Part shown: positions 1-11,700 of the stretch, in pieces
Numbering within the stretch: the first letter of the stretch is position 1
How the letters are laid out: each line of letters begins with the position of its first letter
Assembly (NCBI GenBank): GCA_026874595.1
Contig: CM049306.1
Span: 81,802,142 to 81,866,141 of the forward strand
DNA length: 64,000 bases
Source: Sipunculus nudus
Taxonomy: Eukaryota; Annelida; Sipuncula; Golfingiida; Sipunculidae
Direction: 5' to 3'
The notes under the pieces: generated by a model
The model's database searches: none
What the model was told of the DNA's origin: nothing
What the model saw: the letters and a program-made list of their open reading frames with translations, nothing else
Translations under genes and position numbers: made by a program

Positions 1-155
1 TTTTATATCACAGTGTTAGAATTAAGCTGACATGTGGAATTATGTTACTGCATATAATGTCACAGGGTATCGTAAAGTTGTACAAGACATTATATAACAC
101 AGAACAAAACCTCACAGGATAGGGTGTCACAGAATTTAATGGTACAGGGTATGAC

Positions 156-260
156 ATGTCACAGGACTTACTGTCACAGGACTTACTGCCACACGACTTA
201 CTGTCACAGGATTTATTGTCACATGACTTACTGTTACAGGACTTACGGTCACAGGATTTA
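156..260 (+). repeat. 15-bp minisatellite, 7 tandem units
   Basis: Seven head-to-tail 15-bp units of the form NTGTCACAGGACTTA with point variants. More degenerate relatives (TGTCACAGAATTTAAT, TCACAGGATAGGG) flank both sides from about 60 to 290. Since 15 is a multiple of three, frames stay open on both strands (Ser-Gln-Asp-Leu-Leu repeats on plus, Cys-Asp-Ser-Lys-Ser on minus), which explains the short open frames here. Confidence 0.9.
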
Positions 261-1394
261 CCAGGACAGGGCGTGACAGGACATTGTGTCACTGGCAAAT
301 TTAAAATAAACAAGTATATAAAATATAAAAATAAAAAGTAACATTACAAATTGATCAGTACTGCATCTTTGTTTACACAGCTTATTATGCCAGATGATGT
401 TTATATATTTATGATATAGCTATTCATGTATTCATTATAACATAGGTTATATGTATATTAATACTATTTATGAATATAACCAATTCAATTTCTGCTGTAG
501 CATTTGGATTAAGGTTCATTGATTATGGTCAAAATGACCATGTGTTATCAAGAAATAAACTGTTAATGAAAATGATGATGTTTGTTATATTCACATCATT
601 TTTATTCCAAGCTTAACAGTCAACGCTCAGTTTGTCATTGCCCTGGATGTTATACTTGCTATATCATGTTTAAAATGTTCCCGTGGAGCAACTTTATTAT
701 CATATTGATTTCATTTCTGGGAAAATTTTAGAAGGTACATATTTAAATTCTCCCAGATACGACACGCATGGTTATATCTTTGGTAAACCGTCAACTATTA
801 ACAGAACCCGCTTTAATGGGAGAATTCATGTGTTGGATTTGTGTGTGTGTATGTGTGGGAGAAAGAGAGATATATATATATTAGATTGAGAGATAAAGGG
901 GGGAGGGGACGAGAGATAAAGAGAGTTAAATATTCTAGACTTATTCTTTACAGAAATGGTCATGACAGATATTTTAAATAGATCCCATAGTTTTCCCTAT
1001 ACTAATCCCCTATAAACCATTATCACTAATACAAAGTACTGCATTCTTCTGCGGTTGCGTATTAGCGTTTAGCTAGTGATTAGGCCTATATCTATTTTCT
1101 AAAGACCACATTTTTATCATTTTAAATTTTGTAATAAAAAAGAAGAATGTCACACAATATGATTGCAGAAGTAATGAAGAAGTAAAATTATTATGGTAAG
1201 TCGTAATTCTTTAAAATAAAAAAAGGTAATTCTATAACACTGTCGTTACCAGTGATAAAACGGGAAAAGTCATATATATAAACCATCAAAACATGGTAAC
1301 CCTATCTACTCACAAAAGGTGGTCATTCATTATTTATATATGAAAATAAATCATAATATTTTTAGTTGGCTACCTTTTTGGTTGTCCTTAAGTT

Positions 1395-1570
1395 TATTAG
1401 CGGGTTGAATGCGGGCTGACATTTTGGTAAAAATGCGGGGCGGGTGCGGTTCGATTGATTCTTTATAGGTGCGGGACAGGTTTTCACAACTGCGGGGCGG
1501 GACGGTTGCGGGCTGAAGCTTCGTTTTGCGGAGCGGGTGCGGGCTCTAAAATCCGGTCCGCGCAAGGCTC
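1395..1570. repeat. GC-rich patch of GCGGG/TGCGGG motifs
   Basis: Within very AT-rich DNA, about 175 bp carry repeated GCGGG, GGGGCGGG and TGCGGGCTGA words (for example near 1435, 1490, 1510 and 1535). The compositional jump and irregular repetition suggest a terminal or subterminal piece of a DNA transposon, or a G-rich structure-forming patch. No inverted partner was found. Confidence 0.5.
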
Positions 1571-4500
1571 GAAAAAGTATGTTTATTTGTATGGTGGTTA
1601 TATATAGAAAATATAAAAGATTAACCAGTGAAAAACGTGACCGACCCAAAAATAGATCAGTGTGTGAGTTTATTTTTATCTTTAATTTCAATGTGACGTG
1701 GTTGTGTGCAGCAATATATTAAAAAAACGAAAATGTGTGAACACAGAATGTTGAAGTAATGTTATAAATTAGCTTACTTTCAAATATAAGAAATATAATC
1801 AAATGCGTAGGTGCACTGCTTATTTTGGCCGGCGCTTGGCATCATCTGATATCGAAGATAATCGTAGTATCTGACATAGACACACGGTGGCGCTCCTTGA
1901 GTGCGCCTGTAGAAGCGGCTGAGATCATTGACTAAAAACATGTCAAACACAATGAAATTTATTCCACTGCCGTGAACATGTAGCTCCATACAGAGACCGT
2001 GATTGTATCATTTTTTGTAAGACGTGTCGAAAATATAGAAAAAAGTGTTCTGAATATATTTTCTCTCTTTCGCGGTATTCATATTGGCCCACATACCTGG
2101 AACATATTTTAAAATTATATATTCCAACGCCAATGTTGTTTTTTATGGTGATAAAACTACAAAGTTGGTGATAAATAAATATATCAGTATAAAATGCATC
2201 ACTTTAATTATAATTACGATGTTCTCTGGATTCCTTATTCCACCAAGACATCAGCCTATTGTTCGTTGGTGTATTTAGTAATGTTTTAAAGGGGCGTGAA
2301 GAATAAGACAGTAACAGTGATACCTAGTTATCATGCCAGTTTAAAGCCCTATTCCTAGTTGGTTAAGACACGCATACAAAAACATTTTATACCTCAGTTG
2401 AATACTGAGCTTAATATTTAAAAATTTTGATAAGTACTTTACAGTGTAATTATGTATATACATTTCTGATGAGTTACTGCGGTCAGCAAGGGCTTTATAC
2501 ATGAAGTGAGGGTTTATATGGCTTTACAAGATATATCTGATATATCAGGGTAAGTTACAAGAAGTTTCCAGTTTACAGGTTGCTAATTATGGTCAATTTG
2601 ATGCATCAGTTTCAGGATATAGCTAGGGATTTCACCTAAGGTTTAATGCACCAGTTTAAAAGATTATTTCATCGCTCCGTTTCCTTTATTTTCATCAGAT
2701 CCGTATATACAAGACCAATTGAGACTGAAACGCACACTAGCTAGGCTGTGACCATTTTAATTATTTTCTCATTTGAATAGTCTTTTTAAATGTAAAAAGT
2801 AAAACTGTATAATGGTATCAAGTTATGAGTCTCAGTTCTAGAGTTACATCACTATGAATGTTCCAGTGGAAGGCACGGAATTTTTAATCTTGTATGCGAT
2901 TGCACGTAGATTGCGCTTAGTGTACCGCCTCTCTTAATGAAGTCAGATGCATAAATTACATAACTGCTGGTCATATTCGACAACACCGTGGCTTACCTTG
3001 ATAAATTGATTCAGCATTTAAGAAATATAAGTCTGATTATTGGATATTATTCTATTTCGATTGTCAATTTGTCACAGTAAAAAATGTACGATTGGTGATT
3101 GTTTTGCTTTTATCCCCTTAAAGGCCGCACTTAACGGTTCTTCTGAGCATATTATAAACAGTTTTAGAATAAATATATTAACCCAGATCTGAATAATTAA
3201 CACGTTGACTGTATCTTTAGTCTGAATAAAACAAGTTAAATTCCGTTAAAAAAAGTCGGATAAAGGTGGCGCCATAGGTCTGTTCAACCGATTCAGGGCA
3301 ATGTATAATCCCACAGTAGGGAAAGGTTTACACGATTGCTGCCATTTGCAGGTCTACAAAGGCAAAATTTTGTGGGGGAAATACACTAGTATTAGGGCAC
3401 CACTAGTCTAACATCAATAATATTTTCCAGGAAAAACAAGAATAGCTAATTACATTTGCCTCACAGAATATAGGTCACTGCGCACAAATTTAAAGAAATT
3501 TTCCCAGATTCTTCTAGAATCAGAAACCTTTTTAGTTAACGATGGACAAAGGGCGTGGCTCAGATCTGAGAGGTCTACTATATTAAAAATCATGACCTCC
3601 TTTCTTAAATGTATCTTCTTCAAAAACGATTGAAAAAAATGAATTCACTGGCAAGCACATGATTCTAAAGCGGAAAGTGGAAGGAGGTACTCTCTTATGA
3701 TGTAGAAAACCTCAGAATATTTGTTAGGCTCTTATAATGATGCATGAGGTATCATTTCCGTATTAAATGTGTCATGTCCTACTTTCCATTTTTTCAAGGG
3801 GGGTGGATAAATCCAGCACAGTCTGGTATAGTCGGGGATCAGATTTGCAAATTTTCAAAATCATAGGTTTTTTTTCAGAAGATCACAAATGGTCAAGAAT
3901 TAGATGAATTTTATTGTCTTTATGCTTCAGACATGTGTATCATGGGGCATAATTCATATGCACAGACTTGTCACAGTGTCTGTGAATCTTTCCAATGACA
4001 ATCATGCACACATACAAAAACAAGAGATGTATAAACACAACAAATTCAGCATAATTTGCCCACATTTAATACAACTGGTGATTTGGTCCAGTGTGAAAAA
4101 CAGCTGAGACATATATTGCTGCCTATCATACACATCTGTGACAAAGCACACTGTCCCCTCCGGCCACTGTCCTGTACAATCTGTCAATCCACAGACTGGT
4201 ACCCAGAGCTATTAAAGACTATTAAGTGGTGAGGCAATAAAAGTGCTCGGTATCAGTCTACTCAAAATGCTGATGCACATTTACAAATCCTGTTAAAATT
4301 GTATCAATAGTTGATACACAACATTGAGAAGCAGCAGTTCATAACAGTCTTTAACCATTGTGGAATATTTGCAGCTGTACGATCCAACACAGAAACCCCA
4401 CACTCATAAATCACTGGCCATTCAAACATGCATTTTCAAGCATGCGTACCTTAAATACACCAAATCTCACTCAGCCACTTTCATTATTACCATTTTAAGT

Positions 4501-6524
4501 AAAAATGCTAAAATATATGAATTAAGTGTCCTTATAATGTCTTGAATCTAACAGCTCAGAACGACTGGCTTAGGGCAATTGCGTCCATCAACTTAAGTTA
4601 GAAAAGTATATATTCACACCTTGTATAAATTACACTAATAGACTGCTTGGCAGTACTGGATTACTATTTCGACTAAAACTTATTAATTTGCATTTCATGC
4701 TTAAAACTGAACATAATATCTCAAGCTACCCGTGAACTTAACAAAACAAGACAAAGATACAGCTAAGAACGGCTAGAGACTGATGCAGAGCTGGTACCGT
4801 CTTTTCTCGTGAGAGCCCAGCTGTACAGATATATGGATACCATATAAATGATTATAAAGTACTGGTGCACCAAGTTTGTTCTCACAGGTATTTACCTCAG
4901 CAGAGTTTGAATAAAGTACATTGCGTAAAATATTTATATATCCCTAAATGTACAGGGTTTCTTGAAATATCAAAGACATGCATTATACATGATTCCTACT
5001 CTCACAGATAATTAAACATTATTAAAATCGTTGAAATTTTGTTTTAACATATCAGAGCACTTATTGTAGAAAATACTGGGGCAGATTCAGGGGATGCAAC
5101 TGAATGAGCCCCCCACTCAATTTTTTTTCCTAAACAGTTTGGAAATAGAATAATACATGATAAATACTGATATACAGCACCACATTTTGCAAATTCTCAC
5201 ATGGATTTCTACCCACAGACAGCACTATTACAGTATCAATTTCAGTTTTGACTCCATGAGTGGAAGTACTCCTTTAAACCCCCCTCACCTGTTCACACCC
5301 ATTGGTACTTCAGTCACATTTCCCAACAAAGTATTAAATTAGATTAATTTCAAATTATGTGTCAAAGCTCTAAAAATTATTTTATATTTTACAAGTTTAA
5401 TAAACACATAACACATTATTCTGAGTGTTCAGTTTCTGAGATATCAACCAAGCTATGAATACAGATAAACACTGACCCCCCTAACATGTGGAACACAAAC
5501 CTGTGGTTAAACTAAAGCCATAGGAGCTCATGGTTACATATGGCCTTCTTAGTATAACTATGACTGAGACAACATGAGATTCTTCAAAATGATCTCCCCT
5601 TAAACAAATTCAAGGAGAGGTACAATGTATTTCTATTCTATGGTTCACAGTTCCCACAACTTTCTAAAATTTAATTTTTTAGTTTCCTCTCAGGTTTTTC
5701 AAGGTGATAAATTTTGTGTTTCAAAAGCCATCAAATCCTATTTTCTTTTTATTTATTTATCAATTTCCTGCAAAATCCCAGCTTATATAACTTCTATCTT
5801 TATAATTGATACCTTGCAATCTTCTGTCCTGCCATAGTCAGCCATTAGCAAGACATTCATTTAGCACTGATCATGATTTTTTTTTAAATTTATAAATTAA
5901 GTTTAATGAAGCATTTAAAACTTTAAATATACCTAGAAAAATTTCAAGGAAGTTAACAAAATATTTTCCTTGTGGGAACCATGCACTGGAGTAGGCAACA
6001 TGATATACTGAGAAATATTGCACCCTTCTTTTGCTTTACATAATATCACATCGAAACAGACATGTACAAAACATGACAAACGAAACTGGATGTAAACCAA
6101 ACTGAGGGCCACTACCTTTATGTTCAACGCATAATGTGGAAGCAAATGACTTGAAAGCTTACAAGTTTAATTTGAAACAAATATTTTATTTTACAGACTG
6201 CAGTTGCTGAAAAAATATCATACTTGGTAACTCATGTTATTAAGTACTGTACAATTTAACCTGATCTTTAGAGGGTCTATTAGAAATTTTTATATTTCCT
6301 CTGAGAAATAATTAAGAAAGGTGAGAAATTCAGCAAATACAAGACTTCTACTCATTTGAATGTACTAGCAGATGAGCATATATCGTTTGTTCATATTTCA
6401 AAGAGTTATATAATATAATGGTGTGTATTAATCATATTTAAATGACATAACTGATTGTACAGCACTACACTGTGAGGCATGATTTGAGCTCTTTAAGATG
6501 TAACCTCAGAATCTCTTTCATTTG

Positions 6525-7312
6525 TTCACTGACAAAAGCAGAATAAAACCATGATTATATCAATAATAATCAATAATAATACACCAATACACGAGGTGTA
6601 CATTTCACATGTGGAATGATGTAATAAAATGCTGACACAAGCATTTGCACTTGCGCTGTGACCCAGTTGTTGTTTCAAAACTAGGACTAAATGGTTTTTA
6701 ACGTGAATTGATTGTTCACACGGCACTCCAGTAGAGTGGATCATACACTGGAAATGAGTTTTTAAATAACCTCCCGAGCTGAATTTTAATTGTTTTGGCC
6801 AAATTGGTTTAAAAACACTTAAAGGGGCCCAATCACCTATCTGACCGTTATAAACTAAAGGTAATCCCTTGGAGCTTTCATAAAAATAGGCCAGAAAACA
6901 TGGATATCACTGCACACAGGCTGCTAGTTTTGCTTATATCAAGGTGTTTATAATATGTGGGGGCCCGCTAAAATAATCAAAACAAAGGCATCTGGCAGCA
7001 AGTCAGATAAACCTGAGCTTTGCAAATGGCATTTTGCAACAAATGATCTTTCTACCTCCGCATATATGCAACCTACCACCTTAGATTTCATGTATTTCCC
7101 GTTCGTCAACATTGTTGTGTTTACACACTTGTTGTTGATAAACAAGTTCACGCATCCTTACATTATTAATAAATACACAGAGGAAGCCGGACATCACATA
7201 AATTCTTTTTCAAAAGTTAGGTGATCAGGCACCTTTAAGATTGTATTGTGGATGCTCAATTCACATTCAAAATGGTTTGAAACAGTTTTGCATTTGCCAT
7301 GTGACAGGGGTA
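6525..7312 (-). mobile_element. MITE family C copy 1 (TACCCC ends), interrupted by a TTAA MITE
   Basis: The right end reads CCATGTGACAGGGGTA (7297-7312), the reverse complement of the left end of the copy at 62885. Internal sequence (GTGTACATTTCACATGTGGA, GCTGACACAAGCATTTGCAC) also matches that copy in reverse. The left end is degraded and set approximately. The element is split by another insertion at 6819-7238. An AT-rich expansion (AATAATAATC) sits near 6560-6590. Confidence 0.7.
6819..7238. mobile_element. TTAA-flanked MITE family B copy 1
   Basis: It starts TTAAAGGGGCCCAATCACCT and ends AGGTGATCAGGCACCTTTAA: inverted ends bounded by TTAA on both sides, as in piggyBac-type target duplications. 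A second copy at 41850 shares most of the internal sequence. No transposase frame is present, so it is non-autonomous. Confidence 0.8.
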
Positions 7313-7339
7313 ACAGTCAGTCAAGGTTGAGATGTGACC

Positions 7340-7467
7340 ATGTAAACCCTCTGTGTCTGTACTTTGTAAATATGTAAACCCACTGTGTCTGTATTATGTA
7401 ACCATGTAGACCCACTATGTCTGTATTCTGTAACCCTGTTTACCCACAGTGTCTGTATTCTGTAACC
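7340..7467. repeat. 32-bp tandem repeat, 4 units
   Basis: Four units of about 32 bp based on ATGTAAACCCACTGTGTCTG followed by TATTCTGTAACC, with scattered substitutions. It lies just outside the right end of the nested MITE. A short minus-strand open frame across it (repeated TDTVGLH-like peptides) is a by-product. Confidence 0.85.
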
Positions 7468-7677
7468 ATGATTATGATATCCTGTTTTTTTCTCAATTAT
7501 AATAAGAGACGGATAAAAAGCACAGTCTTTTGTTAACATGGTCGAGTATCCTATGCATGTATTATCTGTTAAATTGCATTTCATCTAATACACAATGTTA
7601 TCATTTATACTTGCTGCAGCTGTCAGTAAACAACTGATAATCCTAGAGTCTACAAGTTTCCAGCCTTGATTCAATGT

Positions 7678-7905
7678 TTATCTGTGTTCTGTGGCATCCA
7701 GAGCACTCCTTACTCTAACTCTACGGCATCTTGAAAACTCAGTAATTTGAGCACACTTTGTGATGATCCGACTGATAACAGTTACTTTATAATCCATATG
7801 GTCAGTGTCTCCAACATATCCTGGTTTCTCAAACCTTGTTATAAATGCATCTTGTGCATGCACACAGATGGAAACCATGATGAAATATATTACACCAATA
7901 ACCAT
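7678..7905 (-). CDS. small secreted-protein-like frame, possible first exon of a PAN/apple-domain gene
   Basis: A 75-codon frame begins MVIGVIYFIMVSICVHAQ, a good signal peptide with likely cleavage after VHA. It continues FITRFEKPGYVG.. VTVISRIITKCAQITEFSRC. The order of aromatic/Gly strand, V-S-xI-xxC-A-Q and C-R resembles the first half of a PAN/apple domain, where the usual neighbouring Cys is Ile here. A donor-like AGA|GTAAGG lies inside near 7710, so this could be exon 1 of a gene running left. No second exon was found, so a pseudogene or chance frame is possible. It lies about 750 bp downstream of the FRMD4 stop, same strand. Confidence 0.3.
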   Translation of the reverse strand: MVIGVIYFIMVSICVHAQDAFITRFEKPGYVGDTDHMDYKVTVISRIITKCAQITEFSRCRRVRVRSALDATEHR

Positions 7906-7921
7906 AATATCCTGGACTAGC

Positions 7922-8122
7922 TCAGTAATGCCCCATGTGGCCCTGAAGGGGGATAGTTCCTTTATTCACCACCAGAGGGCGCTCTCCTCTCTTCATGTGA
8001 TCCAGACTGTTCATCCATCCTTTGATACACTTTGCAGTAAGGGCAGGGATGTCAACAGACAGGTTCTCTGTCACATATTGAAGTTTATTACTCGCGTAGC
8101 TGGTGCTGAGTCTTGCCCTCCT
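7922..8122 (-). other. unassigned coding-like open segment downstream of FRMD4
   Basis: A minus-strand frame stays open for 66 codons to TGA at 7924-7922 without an early Met. It includes LQYVTENLSVDIPALTAKCI and KGWMNSLDHMKRGERPLVVN; the balanced amino-acid composition looks more coding-like than chance. A possible acceptor (AG|GAGGGC near 8121) would join FRMD4 exon o in phase as an alternative last exon, but its pyrimidine tract is poor. It could equally be a fossil of another gene or a mobile element. I do not recognise the family. Confidence 0.25.
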
Positions 8123-8659
8123 TCACTGGCAGCAGTGATACATATTATGCTCCTATTTGGAAAGGAAACCTACAAAAATAATTAATTTTTAATTTCAAAC
8201 GCTGATTATATAATCTGTGATATAAAGATTACTTACATATATAATATATAAAAGCCCAAGAAAAATCAAACTCTAATGGTAATCAAGAAGTGGATATATT
8301 TAAAACAGATTTCCTAAATCCTTCCATGCTGTCATTTCTATAAACATAGGACATATATAAATGGCTAATTCTTCAATATAAATAATATTTACATATGCAA
8401 GGGAAGTGAGAAATGGCTAAAATGCTCTAAATAAAACACATAAAATGGTGTTGGAATTTACAACTAATAAAACACAATGGATACCCAATAATCTGAGTAA
8501 ATATTAGAAGTATTCAAGTAGTTTTCGGCTAATTTAGAGACAAAACTGTACACAAACAATGGATAACATTCCACTCTTGTCTCCTGAGAATATCATTTGT
8601 ACCAAGTGTCATTTACTGAAGATAAATATAAGTATGTGAAACACAAGGTTATACTGACA

Positions 8660-8777
8660 TCATACAAGTGTGGATGATCTGTCCCCATCCCCCTGGCCGT
8701 CGTACCAGCTCAACATCTCGTCTCCGAAGTCACCCACTATCGCTCGGTGGCGGTCTAGCTGTGTCTCTGAGTAGGAC
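8660..8777 (-). CDS. FRMD4: FRMD4 exon p: terminal coding exon, ends ..RSSTLV stop
   Basis: Acceptor TCTGTACTGCAG before 8777; stop TGA at 8662-8660. AG from exon o plus G gives Arg, then SYSETQLDRHRAIVGDFGDE and MLSWYDGQGDGDRSSTLV. The last residues T-L-V fit a class I PDZ ligand (Ser/Thr-X-hydrophobic). The 3' UTR runs on below 8660; its end was not fixed. AATAAA on the minus strand occurs at 8089-8084 and ATTAAA-like sequence near 8185. Confidence 0.9.
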
Positions 8778-11700
8778 CTGCAGTACAGAGAATCATTACA
8801 CAATGTTTAATATAACTAGCTGTATATAATGTTATATTTCATTATTAAATGTTTGTTATATTATGTTACGTATATACATAGTATTAAATCATATTATAAT
8901 ATATTACGACATCATATTTTTTATAATTATTATTCTTTTACTGCATATAATAAAGTTAAAACAAACCACTAAAAAAGGTTTTCAGATTCCAATCTTAACA
9001 TAATTTGAACAATAGAATATACTGTCTTTACTTATATAAAATATGACACTGAAATAAACATGAAAGAATATTTTGAAATATCAATTCATTAACTCAAGTC
9101 TCCCATGAAATCCCACAAGCAGTCTGCAGCATTATAATGAAAAATAAAAGAGACCAAACATGACCCGTTATCTTTCTGTTAACCTATGAAATATATAAAT
9201 GTTAGATGATATATAATTATCAGAACTGCAGGCTTTGTTATCAAATGGATGCAGGTTAGCTACAGAACTACAAAGATAACTTAGGAACATTATATATATT
9301 TTCCCACGAATAGAACAAAATGCACTGATACTATAAATTATCTACTTCAGGGTCAAACATGCTCAAACAATTATTACAACACTACACCAAAACACCTGAC
9401 AAATAAACAGGCTTCTGTCCTAGTAAATACCTATCTTGGTCCATGGGTCAATACATAAAGCTGACTGCAAAGGTGAGCCACTGTCTCATGGTAAAATGTA
9501 TTGAGAAAATCTTACTGTGAAAAAGTGGTAAATTTAGGAATATGCTAGCTCCACCAAGAAACCCAGGCAATGAAAGAAGAACCTGCCAGTTTCACCATAA
9601 AGAAGAATAAATACAGGACAGATCTTGACACATGGAAACACAGATGCAATGAAGAATAGGACTTGAAACATCAAAAAGACATGGGTAAAACAGGAGGGCA
9701 ATCACTAACAGGGTATTTCTGAAAAACTGTCAAATCATTTGCCAGGTCACTCATATGCCAATGTTGCTACCATTAGATATTAGCTTTTGACCAAAACCAT
9801 GCAAAACATATATACATATTTCCTAGGAAATAAATTAGAAGTTGGCAGCATTTATGGGGATGAAGGGTTCTTATATCTTCAACAACTGCTTTCAAAAGTG
9901 GGCCAGCTTCTGTGTAATAAGTGTTATGGGGTGCACATAAAAGCAGACCAAACTGTCTCGCTAGTGAAGCTTGCTTTGCTAGCGAAGCGGTTGGTACGCC
10001 GGACTTGTGCGCCACCAACCTGGGTTCGAAACTGGGATCGGCCCAATGTTTTCCCCTCAAAAATTTGTCTTCGTAACATAGGTTACAACAAAGATGGGTG
10101 CAATAATTTAAGATAGTTTTCGGGAAAATTTTTATCACATCAAATTGGAATAGTGAACTGATATTTGAAGGTGGAACCCTATGATCCTCCATCAATATTT
10201 ACTTGCTAATCTTGATTTCAACTAATGATTTTCATCTCAAATAACACTAAGGTATCAAATTTATCCGAGCCATCTCCATAAATGAAATGCAACACAATGG
10301 GCATGAATTAATTCCTCATGCACAAACATATTCTGACTGTTTTAGCTAGATCTTTCATTGTGGCATGCAGTTTACTTCTACATAAAACAAAATATTTCTC
10401 TGCTTCCCTGGTTGATAGATAAAATAAACATAATCCAAGCATGCATAACACAAGCAAACCAAAGCAGACCAAAGCTGCACAGCATAAATAAATCTACCTT
10501 AGAGGCCATGCCTGACACTAGGTTGCAATAATCACACTACAGACTAAGCATTGCTTTTATCACTACAAATTGTAATGGGCAAATCTGATTGAAAACCCAA
10601 GAATTTATCTGTGATTATGTTGCACTAATCATCCTTCTGTCTATAAGTTTTCTGATTATGTATTTTGTAAACCTTGAAAGTTATGCAACACCATTAAAAG
10701 TGGAACAATACATTTTTATTGCTATTCTAGATAACTTTTTTATCCTTTTTTTTTTTATTTTGTTGCATGTGAATGTATGATTACCATATGCATCAATTCT
10801 GGCAATTTTTTTTAAAGAAATATTTAGGAAAGGATAACCAATATTAAAACTAAATCTGATATACCCTGAAAATGTAAGAAATTTGCAGAAACCTTGCTAC
10901 TAAAAAATTTGTGAAAATTACATGTTTAGTAGGACAAAATGGGTTTTGTAAACATGAAGTTGTCATTACTACTGCAAGCTGAGCCATTCTCAAGCACTTG
11001 TCTCTCCCCCCCCCCCCCCCCCTAAAAAAAGAAATGAAACCTTACTTGCTTTTTTTTAGAACAGATAGACTCTTACACCAGTAGCTCCATAGTGCCATTT
11101 TAAATTCATAACTTTCCCATACTTATTAGTCAATAATTGCAAAAGAATCATATACTCCCTGGAAACATAACTATCTGGTCTTAAACATGGCTAAAATATT
11201 AGATATTCTGGTTGGCATATATTTGTAACTATAGCCAGGTACACTTGTATTAAGAAAAGTTATAAAGGCTGGACAGTGTGAGGATATTTGATGCTGAACA
11301 TGCCAAAATAAAAATTAAAAGGCTGTTAGGAATGGAAGCAAATATACACCGAGGTTTATCATGGAAACAATATTCACAAGACAACTTGAGAAGCATGCGA
11401 CCATCTACATTTTTCTACCAAGAGCACCCACTGACAGGCAAGGCATGCTGGTACCGTAAAAACACTGTACCCCGGAGAGATCCGGCGTCACATTCCTTGT
11501 CCTCATGAACTCCACGGCAGCAGCTGCCCCAGCATGGCTACCAGTCAAATTTGCAGCCTTGCCTGGAGAGTGGCTGATGCATCATGGGTAACTGATGGCA
11601 GCTCCAATGAATGGATCAGTCTTTTATATTTATATGTCTAAGCTGAACACTGCTGGACTGGATCTGAGCTCTATATGTTGTGATCCGTGAGGTAATATCA

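Larger units (their letters stand above)
1..7677. other. non-genic flank downstream of FRMD4
   Basis: Apart from the repeats and transposons listed separately, I see no exon with a splice pair, no long open frame and no RNA gene in this stretch. It is AT-rich with many TATA-like microsatellite fragments. Confidence 0.6.
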
